Shown here: positions 53,293-61,700 of the stretch, one piece after another | How the letters are laid out: every line of letters starts with the position of its first letter | Position numbering within the stretch: the stretch's first letter is position 1 | NCBI GenBank assembly: GCA_023386955.1 | Contig: JAEWIS010000035.1 | Coordinates: forward strand, 62,001 to 126,000 | DNA: 64,000 bases | Source of the DNA: Bacillota bacterium | Lineage (GTDB): Bacteria; Bacillota; Bacilli; Paenibacillales; NBRC-103111 | Direction: 5' to 3' | The notes under the pieces: generated by a model | Databases searched by the model: none | What the model was told of the DNA's origin: nothing | What the model saw: only the letters and a program-made list of their open reading frames with translations | Translations under genes and position numbers: made by a program

Positions 53293-54555
53293 ATGATGCT
53301 GTGGAAGCACCCGCTTATTCAATTATTAAACCGTAACAAAGGAAATCCCAGAACGCTGATTTTGATGGAGCCGCTTTGGGGGATTCCGTATAATTTAATT
53401 GCGCCGTTTGCTACGTTGTATATGTATACCCAGGGCATAACGGATGTTCAGATTGGCCTGATTCTGTCGGTAGCGATGTTTGTTCAGGTGTTTTTTTCGT
53501 TCTTTGGCGGGATTATCACCGATAAGCTGGGGCGTAAGGTGACGACCATGCTGGGGGATTTTATGGGCTGGAGTGTGGCTTGTTTGGTCTGGGCTGTGTC
53601 GGGCAGCTTCTGGCTCTTCCTGCTGGCGGTTGTATTCAACAGCTTCGAGCAGATTAACCAGACGGCCTGGTTTTGCTTATTGATTGAGGATGCAGAGCCC
53701 AAGGATTTATTGGGCATCTATACGTGGGCCAACATCGGCGGTTTGGTGGCTGTCTTTTTTGCGCCCATTTCCGGGTTATTGATCCAGTCCTTCAGTGTGG
53801 TTCCGGTTGTCCGGGTGCTGTATGTGGTGTTCGCGGTCAATATGCTGATTAAGGTGATTATTACGTTCCGGCATTGTGATGAAACCCGGCAGGGCAAGCT
53901 CCGTATGGCCGAGACGAAGGGCACCTCTGTTGCGCAGATGCTCTATGAATACAAGGACCTGATTCCCAAGGTGTTGAAGAATAAGGAGATTCTGAAGGTG
54001 CTGATGGTCTCCGTGATTCTGCATATTACGAATCTGATCAGTGCCAATTTTTTCAGCTTGTATGTCACCCAGCGGTTAGGCATCGCCGACCGGTATCTGG
54101 CTTTTTTTCCTATATTAAATGCAGCGGTCATGTTGATCTTCATGGTTGGCATCCAGCACCGCCTAGAGGGTGTGAAGTTCCGTATCCCCATGCGGACCGG
54201 TCTGCTGTTGTATGCGGCGTGCCCGATTCTCTTGATCCTGACGCCTGTCGGGAACATGCTGTTTATTATTCTCTATGTTTTTGTGGCGGCAGTAGCCACT
54301 GCTCTGGTTATGCCCCGCAAGGACGCCTTGCTCCAGCTAAACATCCATCCCCAGGAGCGTGCCCGCATTAATGCGCTGATTATGGCCTTTACCATTGCGT
54401 TCGCGTCACCGTTTGGCTACCTGGCCGGGTGGTTATCCAGTATGGACCGCCGGCTGCCGTTTCTATTTGTATTTGCTATTTTTGTGGTGGCGATCGTGAT
54501 TGTTGGGCGAATTCGTGATCCGGAGTTTGCTGAGGAGCAGGGGGAGACTGGTTGA
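53293..54555 (+). CDS. MFS transporter
   Basis: From ATG 53293 (GAAAGG upstream) the protein has 420 residues and about 12 membrane helices. The loop between helices 2 and 3 carries the MFS motif A as 'GGIITDKLGRKVTTMLGD'. Helices such as 'LVAVFFAPISGLLIQSFSVV' and 'LFIILYVFVAAVATALVMPR' are typical. It resembles drug or small-molecule exporters of the DHA1 type, but no substrate can be named. The stop overlaps a ribosome site for the next gene, so the two are cotranscribed. Confidence 0.9.
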   Translation: MMLWKHPLIQLLNRNKGNPRTLILMEPLWGIPYNLIAPFATLYMYTQGITDVQIGLILSVAMFVQVFFSFFGGIITDKLGRKVTTMLGDFMGWSVACLVWAVSGSFWLFLLAVVFNSFEQINQTAWFCLLIEDAEPKDLLGIYTWANIGGLVAVFFAPISGLLIQSFSVVPVVRVLYVVFAVNMLIKVIITFRHCDETRQGKLRMAETKGTSVAQMLYEYKDLIPKVLKNKEILKVLMVSVILHITNLISANFFSLYVTQRLGIADRYLAFFPILNAAVMLIFMVGIQHRLEGVKFRIPMRTGLLLYAACPILLILTPVGNMLFIILYVFVAAVATALVMPRKDALLQLNIHPQERARINALIMAFTIAFASPFGYLAGWLSSMDRRLPFLFVFAIFVVAIVIVGRIRDPEFAEEQGETG

Positions 54556-54572
54556 GGGGAGGCATTTTACAC

Positions 54573-55763
54573 ATGAGGATACTGCCTTGGTTTGTAGGCT
54601 TGTTTACAGGTAAGGGTGAAGACCAGGAAAGCGTAAACAATGGCGAAAGCAATATAGCTTCTCTATCAAGCCCCTTACCTCGAAGTGCGGCATTCGCTAA
54701 CCTATTTCAAGAGCATAAGCCGGCGGAGTATCATTTTGAAAGATTCGTATACGCGGCACTATGCAGCAGTGGGCTTATTAAAAAGGGTGTTTCACATTCC
54801 CAGCTTATATTCATAAAAGAATCATCAGCAGGAAACATTACATGCCAGCTCAAAGTCAATAAGCAAGGAGAACGAGAGAAGAATATTTTTCGTGTTTCCT
54901 TGAATCATGTATCGGATGATACGTTACAGCTCCAATCGTTTTCATTGTCAACCTACTGCTGTAATCTTAATATTGAAAAAGAGGTTTACCGATACCTTGC
55001 GATTATCGCCAGTGAAGCGGGCTATTCGTATCTGGAGCCGTCGGGGATTGTCTACGAATCGAAGGATGACTTTGATTTTTCAACACCGGATATAGGCGAT
55101 TTGTTTCCTTTTTTAGGACACTTAAGGAGGTTGCTTTCAGAAAAAATTCAAGAGATGGATAGCGAAGCAGATGGTGACGATTTACGGAAGCTGCTGGAAC
55201 TCGTGCATCCTGTGGAATTCAATCTATTCAACTTGATTTCCTATGAACAAACGGTCGCTGTCCCTGATCTTATTATAAGAACGAATCGGGATCTATCGGA
55301 AATCCAAAAAAACTACTTGATTAAAATGGCGCGTACGCTGTATTGTGGCCTGCATACCCGCCCAGATCATCGAACTACCGTCAGAGGACAATGTGTTTTG
55401 CTAAGCCAGATTGTATTTTTTCTGGCTGCGGACAAATTGAATATACCCGTGCCCAATCTTACTATTTTGGATGGATGTATGAAGGGGATGGGAGCACATA
55501 CCGTTGCAGCAATAAACGGAAGAATAGTGGATGCGACATCCGATCAGTTTCACGATGGTGGGCGCTGGCTCAATGTCTATGAAGATAATAGTATTTACTT
55601 TGACTATTCCAAGTGCTCTCCATCAGAATACAATGAAGAATACATACAACCGTATATCGAATTATTTCGAAGTCAATACAAGGAAATATCGGTAGAGGAT
55701 TTTCTGCGCAGTACAGATAAATATCTGTTTAAACGATCGAGTGAAGCTCAAGTGTGGAGTTAG
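54573..55763 (+). CDS. Protein with a transglutaminase-like (papain-fold) C-terminal domain
   Basis: From ATG 54573, with GGGGAGG ten bases upstream, the protein has 396 residues. I do not recognise the whole protein. The C-terminal third has a Cys-His-Asp set in the order and spacing of transglutaminase-like peptidases: Cys274 in 'RGQCVLLSQIVFF', His309 in 'GAHTVAAINGRIVDATSDQF' and Asp320. The N-terminal 200 residues are mixed and acidic and show no domain that I know. It is cotranscribed with the MFS transporter, so it may modify, mature or hydrolyse the transported compound or a peptide; this is inference. Confidence 0.6.
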   Translation: MRILPWFVGLFTGKGEDQESVNNGESNIASLSSPLPRSAAFANLFQEHKPAEYHFERFVYAALCSSGLIKKGVSHSQLIFIKESSAGNITCQLKVNKQGEREKNIFRVSLNHVSDDTLQLQSFSLSTYCCNLNIEKEVYRYLAIIASEAGYSYLEPSGIVYESKDDFDFSTPDIGDLFPFLGHLRRLLSEKIQEMDSEADGDDLRKLLELVHPVEFNLFNLISYEQTVAVPDLIIRTNRDLSEIQKNYLIKMARTLYCGLHTRPDHRTTVRGQCVLLSQIVFFLAADKLNIPVPNLTILDGCMKGMGAHTVAAINGRIVDATSDQFHDGGRWLNVYEDNSIYFDYSKCSPSEYNEEYIQPYIELFRSQYKEISVEDFLRSTDKYLFKRSSEAQVWS

Positions 55764-55822
55764 GAATATACCTTTTGATCAGGCAAGCTGTATTCGTGAT
55801 GGGTTTTCTGAAATTTTCGTAC

Positions 55823-56407
55823 TTAATATTCCACACCGCGAACCTTCGAGAAGATCATGGTATTCCGCAGTGAACCGTCCATATCCCGCGTTTCGTTGCG
55901 CAGAATCCCCTCTAATGTGAAGCCGCAGCGTTCCGCTACCTTGGCGCTCCGCAGATTATGGGCGTCACACCGGATCTGGATGCGGTTCGCCGATAGCTCC
56001 CGTATGGCAAAGTCTGTAATGGCATGTACGGCTTCGGTGACGTAGCCCTGCTGTTGGCAAGAGGTGCGGACCCAATATCCAATTTCGAACTTGCGCGTCT
56101 GCCAATCAATTTGGTGAAGGCCGCTGCTGCCCACGATTTGCCCTGTTTGTTTATTCAGCAACAGCAGTCTCAGGTCCTTGCGCCCGATAAATTGCGCTCT
56201 GGCATGCCGCAGGTTTGCCTCGGTTTCTTCGATGGCCGGGGTGTTTTGCGCCCAGGGCATCCACGGACGTAATTCCTCTATACTTTCTCTGATTGCCTCG
56301 TTTACAGCCGCGCCATCATGCCATAACGGTGCACGGATGATCAAACGGTCGCTTTCGAAGCTTTCCGGGAAATCCAGCAGGATCGGGTCGGGATTGGCGG
56401 TGCTCAT
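55823..56407 (-). CDS. GNAT N-acetyltransferase, RimJ/RimL-like
   Basis: From the ATG at 56407 (GGAGGGAAG upstream) the protein has 194 residues. It has the signature 'FEIGYWVRTSCQQQGYVTEA' for acetyl-CoA and the ending 'LRSAKVAERCGFTLEGILRN' of the RimJ/RimL group, and the N-terminal 'LRPWMPWAQ' seen in ribosomal-protein acetyltransferases such as YdaF/RimL. Substrate is not known. It is transcribed away from the AgrA-like gene. Confidence 0.9.
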   Translation of the reverse strand: MSTANPDPILLDFPESFESDRLIIRAPLWHDGAAVNEAIRESIEELRPWMPWAQNTPAIEETEANLRHARAQFIGRKDLRLLLLNKQTGQIVGSSGLHQIDWQTRKFEIGYWVRTSCQQQGYVTEAVHAITDFAIRELSANRIQIRCDAHNLRSAKVAERCGFTLEGILRNETRDMDGSLRNTMIFSKVRGVEY

Positions 56408-56499
56408 ATGCTTCCCTCCAAGGAAATATTTCCAGTAACCATACCACAGAGGGCGTTTCTTTTTCAAGAGGGAGTTAAGGCAAGCAGGCCATCCTTTTC

Positions 56500-56528
56500 T
56501 TGAAATGAAAGCGATAGTTTCATATAAT
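56500..56528 (+). promoter_or_regulatory. Promoter of the AgrA/AgrC-like pair with a palindromic spacer
   Basis: TTGAAA (56500-56505), a 17-base spacer and TATAAT (56523-56528). The spacer itself is an inverted repeat TGAAA-7-TTTCA, a possible binding site for a regulator. Confidence 0.65.
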
Positions 56529-56565
56529 ATTCATGCTGCTTTTCTGATAACGGGAGGTATCCGCT

Positions 56566-57294
56566 ATGCTCCGTATTGCCATCTGTGATGACACGGAGGC
56601 TGAGCTGGAACAGATGCTGGCCTTGGCCAACGCATATATTGCCGGCCGTGGCCTTGCTGCTGATGTGCGGGCATTCGGTCATCCGGATGTGCTTTTGACA
56701 GCTTATGAAACGGAAACCTTCCATATTTTCCTGCTGGATATGGTGATGCCCATGGTTAACGGATTGGAGCTGGGCCGGAGCATCCGCCGGATTAGCACCG
56801 ATGCACAGATCATCTACATCACCACCGAACCCGGGTTTGCGCTGGACGCCTATGCGGTAAACCCGCTGCATTATCTTCTTAAGCCCGTAGACAGACAGGC
56901 GTTTTTCTCCGCATTGGATTTGGCTGTGGAGAAGGTGAACTTCGGTGAGGAGCTGCATGTGACCGTCAAAACCCGGCAGGGGCTCCGCACGTTGTCCGCC
57001 GATGCCATTGCCTGCTGTGAATATGTGCGCCACAGTGTCGTGTATACGCTATTAAACGGCGAACGGGTAGAAACCACTACGATTACCGGCAGCTTTGCCA
57101 ACCACATTGCCCCACTGCTCCAGGACCGCCGCTTTATTCAGCCCCACGCCGCATTTGCCGTCAATATGAGCCGGGTGGAGCGCTTAAGCAGGGAGGAATT
57201 CACCCTCCGGGGCGGTTTCCTGGTTCCGGTGTCCGGTAAGCAATATACCTCCGTGCGCAATGCCTACATGAGCTACCGGCTTGGGGAGATGTAA
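56566..57294 (+). CDS. LytTR-type response regulator (AgrA-like)
   Basis: The 242-residue protein has a receiver (acidic pair Asp8-Asp9, phosphoacceptor Asp58 in 'FLLDMVMPMVNG', Lys in 'HYLLKPVDRQAF') and a C-terminal LytTR DNA-binding domain ('TRQGLRTLSADAIACCEYVR', 'FIQPHAAFAVNMSRVERLSR'). LytTR proteins control virulence, bacteriocin or surface functions in Bacillota. GGGAGG precedes the ATG. It is 2 bases from the AgrC-like kinase gene. Confidence 0.93.
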   Translation: MLRIAICDDTEAELEQMLALANAYIAGRGLAADVRAFGHPDVLLTAYETETFHIFLLDMVMPMVNGLELGRSIRRISTDAQIIYITTEPGFALDAYAVNPLHYLLKPVDRQAFFSALDLAVEKVNFGEELHVTVKTRQGLRTLSADAIACCEYVRHSVVYTLLNGERVETTTITGSFANHIAPLLQDRRFIQPHAAFAVNMSRVERLSREEFTLRGGFLVPVSGKQYTSVRNAYMSYRLGEM

Positions 57295-57296
57295 CG

Positions 57297-58568
57297 ATGG
57301 AGCTGTACGACATTATCCGGTCGGCCGCCACCAATGCCATGCTGGTTATGCTGCTGTTTACGCTGGCGCAGTCCAGATACCGCGCGCCCGTCCAGTGGGC
57401 GGCGCTGGCCGTCATCGTGTGCCTGAACACGGGGTTGAACATCTGGTTCTATCTGCAGGATGATTATACCACCCTGGCCAAGCTGGACATTGTGTATTTC
57501 ATATTTGTGGGCATCGTGGCCAAGCCGCTTTTTCGGGACCGTCTGATGCAATGGCTGTTCAACTGCTTCATGGTCATGAATATCTATGCTGCCGGAGTCA
57601 TTCTAAGCTTCTATCTGTGTCATTTGTTCCCGTACCCCAATTATGCGGTCACGCTGCTGCGTGTACTGCTGTTCGGCGCGGCCATTTATCTGTTCCGCCA
57701 TCATCTGCGGCCCTTGTACCGCCAGGCAGCCGAACGGTGGGATGTGTATCTGATTGTGTCTGCGGCGCTGTTTATGAACTTTGCCTGGTACTTCTTCTCC
57801 GGCGCCGACGTGACCCGGATGCTGACGGAGAATATAGCTCCTCTTCTGCTCCTGATTCTGCTGGCGGTGCTGCTGTATCTGGCGGCCCTTCTTTCGCTTC
57901 GCAAGCACATGCAGGAAACGCTGCTGCGGGAGGAGCATCTGAACATCCGGGCCGACCGGGAGCTGACCCGCCACCGTCTGGCCCTGATGGACGAAGCGGT
58001 GCGTCAGATGAGCATTGCCCAGCATGACCGCCGCCACTTCAATAATACGCTGCTCGGCCTGCTGGAGCAGGGTGAAGCCGGCAAAGCCGCCGGCCTTATC
58101 CGCAGCTACAGCGAGTCTTTGCCCCGGAAGCCCCGGAGCTATTGCGACAATGTGCCGGTGAATGCCGCCGTGTCCTATTATGCCGAGTTGGCCAGGCAGC
58201 AGGACATCCGCTGCGATTTGCGCCTCGATATTCCCCAAACCCTGGATGTGGACGAGATGTCCCTTGCGATAACGGTGTCCAACCTGATGGAAAATGCCAT
58301 AACCGCCGTATCCGCCCTTCCCGCACCCGAACGCCGCCTGCGTCTGACGGCCGTCTATGCCGGCCAGCTGATTCTGGAATGCTCCAACCCCTTTGCCGGT
58401 CCGGTCGCCTTTGACGTAGCGGGGCTTCCTGTTTCCGCAAAGGAGGGGCATGGCACGGGCAGCCGGAGCGTGGCGGATTTTGTCAGGAAATGCGGCGGGG
58501 AGCTGGTGTATGAGGTGAAGGAGGGGCTGTTTCGGGTGCGCATCGGCATGATCGGCAACAATAAGTAG
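57297..58568 (+). CDS. GHKL-family sensor histidine kinase (AgrC-like)
   Basis: The 423-residue protein has about six N-terminal membrane segments (1-200), a coiled stretch, the phosphoacceptor box 'QHDRRHFNNTLLGL' of the AgrC/LytS type and a GHKL ATPase ('VSNLMENAITAV', 'GTGSRSVADFVRKC'). Agr-type kinases sense peptides, but no agrB or agrD-like gene is seen within this window. Its regulated target may be the SLH giant gene that follows 132 bases later. Confidence 0.92.
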   Translation: MELYDIIRSAATNAMLVMLLFTLAQSRYRAPVQWAALAVIVCLNTGLNIWFYLQDDYTTLAKLDIVYFIFVGIVAKPLFRDRLMQWLFNCFMVMNIYAAGVILSFYLCHLFPYPNYAVTLLRVLLFGAAIYLFRHHLRPLYRQAAERWDVYLIVSAALFMNFAWYFFSGADVTRMLTENIAPLLLLILLAVLLYLAALLSLRKHMQETLLREEHLNIRADRELTRHRLALMDEAVRQMSIAQHDRRHFNNTLLGLLEQGEAGKAAGLIRSYSESLPRKPRSYCDNVPVNAAVSYYAELARQQDIRCDLRLDIPQTLDVDEMSLAITVSNLMENAITAVSALPAPERRLRLTAVYAGQLILECSNPFAGPVAFDVAGLPVSAKEGHGTGSRSVADFVRKCGGELVYEVKEGLFRVRIGMIGNNK

Positions 58569-58611
58569 AAAATGGCGGTTTTTAAGTAGATTTGCCGCAC
58601 ACACTCCTTTT

Positions 58612-58657
58612 TTATGCTATTTTCGACAGAAAATACGTATAAAGAGGGAGTTTTTTT
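58612..58657 (+). terminator. Imperfect terminator between the AgrC-like gene and the SLH giant
   Basis: ACTCC..TATTTTC pairs with GAAAATA..GGGAGT with an internal mismatch, followed by seven T residues. It separates the kinase gene from the giant gene. Confidence 0.55.
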
Positions 58658-58700
58658 CATGTCCCATCCAGAAAAGCAGTGGTGTAGAAGGAGAGGGAAT

Positions 58701-61700
58701 ATGATGCTGAAGAGGCTCGTCAGTGTACTGCTGGTGTTCTGCCTCGCAGCCGGTCTCGTTCCGCCCCGGGCATTGGCAGCCAACGGCAACGATCCTGTGC
58801 CGCCAGTTCCCTTCACGGACGTCAGCAGCAGTGCCTGGTATTATGATGCTGTTCGATATGTGTACGAAAACAAGATTTTCGGCGGCACCTCCGATACCCG
58901 CTTCACCCCGGATGGCACCATGACCCGGGGTATGTTTGTTACCGTGCTGGGACGTATGGCAGGTGTGGATGCCACGAGTACAGGACCGTCCGCCTTCTCC
59001 GACGTCCCCCGGAACGCCTGGTACGCCCCTTATGTGGAATGGGCCGCCAGGTACGGCATTACCTCCGGTACCGGAAACGATACCTTTTCTCCCGATGCCA
59101 GCATCAGCCGTGAGCAGATGGCCTCCTTCTTTGTGCGTTATTTTGAAGGCTTTGGTGTGGATTACCAGACGGGCGCGAATGTCGCCACAACACCCGCTGA
59201 CATGGGAGAGGTGGCCGATTATGCCCAAGAAGCCGTTCTGAAGCTATGGCAAGCCGGACTCTTAAACGGCGATGGCGCAAGCTTCAATCCGTCTGCTAAC
59301 GCAAGCCGTGCCCAAGCGGCGGCACTGTGTATGCGTACGGACAAGGCGGTCAAGATCTGGTACAAGGAGCCGGGTGTTCCATCGGAGCATGTCCGTACTG
59401 TACCCGAGGCGGAACCCAAGCCAACACCGTCCCCTGGAAGCAATGACAGCGGTGACGGCGACTCATCTGAGACGGCTGTCACCTACTATACCTTCAAGTT
59501 TGATACCAATGACGGCACCGTCATTTCTGACCGGAGCCTCCGCAAGGACAGCAAGCTGAACAATCTGCCGGTCCCTTATAAGGCGGATTCCATCTTCATC
59601 GGGTGGTGCTACGACGAGGCGCTTACCCGGCTGGTGGCGGCTGGAGATACAGCGCAGGAGAGCGCCATCCTGTATGCCAAATATGAGGAGATGTCTCCCC
59701 TCCCGCAGGATTTTCAGACACCGGTAGCCCGGGCCATTGACACAAGCCCGGATTTCGCCGTAACGGTCTCGGCGCCGGACGACATGGACCTGGACCAGTT
59801 CAAGGACGCGGTTACCCTTAAAAACCTCAGCTCTAACGAAAACAAGGAATGGTTCAGCATCACCGGCGGCAGCGGCACCTTTACTATCTCCGGCGTCAAT
59901 GATCTGGGGGTGCAGGGTGCCCGGCAGAGTGGTTTTGTGGAGGGCTCTGCTTATAAGATCACGCTGGAGGATAAGACCCTGTCCTTTGTGGGGCAGGATG
60001 CCTCCGCCCGTGAATATGTGTTCACCATCAAGCGGGCAGAGGTGGTGAATGTGTCTCTGAATGGGCAGATGGCGCAGATTCCGCTGGCGGATATTTCCGG
60101 CCTGACCGTCAATGGGATACCTGCCACCACGGTCTCCATCCCCGTGATCACCGTAGGCCTCCATGGAGCCCCTGCCGAAAACGGCACGACCACGGGCAGC
60201 TTTATCTACAGCAAAGGGACCTTGGCCGCAGGCGACACCATTATGATCTATGAGGGGGATACCCCTCCCCAAATGGATGCCGTCAGCAGCGATAATAATA
60301 CGGCCTTTGTGAGGATCACCCAAGCGGAAGGCAGCAGCTATACATACAAAACCGCGGATGCGGAGGATGTCCTGTTTACACCGGATGTATTGCCGGTCAG
60401 CATAGGGGCGGACCGCGACGGGGATGCGGGCAACCACTCCATCACCGTGGACAGGGCGGATCTCACCTATACCGATGACCGCTTTGCCCACATGGGTCTG
60501 GACTCGCAAACAACCATTGACGCGGGAGATTTCATCTCCTTCTACTCCGGCACGCTGCAAACGGACGGCACTCTCGCCGATGGCGGGCACATGCTGGGTT
60601 ATGCCAGGGTCACGGCTGTGACCGAAGCGGAAGGGAGCTATACCGTTGCGTACACGGATGTCAGTCTGTCCGAGCTGCAGCAGGCCATGGCCGCTTATAA
60701 GAAGGAGACCATCCGCTCCGATAATCTGCTGGAGGGGGTGGACCGTAAAGCTATCGAGTCCAGCGTGGAGCAGCAGGCCCGCAATAGCGGCTTTGCCGAG
60801 GAAGCCGGCAGGTATCTGGCGGCGTTGGCCTTGGAGACGGATTCCTTTACCCGGCTTAGAGACGATTACAGTCTGACCGCCGTGGAGATGACCATGGACG
60901 GCCAGCCCATCACCCGGGAGACCCTGCAGCGGATGGGCGGCGCCAAAGCGGAGGTTGAGCTGAGCAAGCTCCAGGTGACCCTCAGCACGGACCTTGTCCA
61001 CTTCGAAGGGATTGACGGCTTGCGTCTCACGCTGGATGTGGGGATCAAGGTGAAGATCGAATGCAACGATAATGTGACCATCGAGATCGAAATTGTCGGC
61101 TCCTTCGAGCAGGAGGTCCGCGTTGATATCGGTGTGGACGGCGATGCCGTGTGGAAATGGTGGGGCATCTTCCCATATATTGCGGAGTATGAGGTCACTG
61201 CCTATGTAGAGCTTTATGAGTACACCGGCATTGGCATTGAAGCCACCATTGCCACCAAGGAAACCGAAGACGAGGGCTTTGGCACCAAGAATGAGGAAAT
61301 TGAGAAGATCGGCAAGCAGATCAAGGATCTCATGGACCAAAAGGAGAAGTACATCGGAGACGGCTCCGGTACCGTGGGGGACAGTCTGGAAGAAAAGTAT
61401 GCCGCCATGCTGGAGAATGAAAGCGATTGGGTGACGCTGTTTGAGAAGGCGTTGGTGGAGCAGGAGCAACAGGTCATGCTCATCATCGCGATTAACATCG
61501 AGGTCAAGCTGGTGGTGAGCGCCAACCTGAACATTTCCCTGGGGCTGGATTTCTGGTATGAGAATGCCAAGCGCTATATCTATACCGTGCAGGTTTTTGC
61601 CGGGAATGTGACCAGCGATACCATTGATCTGGTGGAGGAGCACTACGAATTTGAATTTTATGTGATGGGTACGATGGGCCTCCGGGCCGGGATTAAGGCC

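Noticed and set aside
57603..58604. Long minus-strand frame opposite the AgrC-like kinase
   Set aside because: Antisense shadow of a clear histidine kinase gene; no start site or family match.
58569..58700. Short agrD-like peptide gene after the AgrC-like kinase
   Set aside because: The only small frame (from 58660) runs straight into the SLH giant start and has no signal or cysteine-containing autoinducer pattern; it is better read as the leader region.
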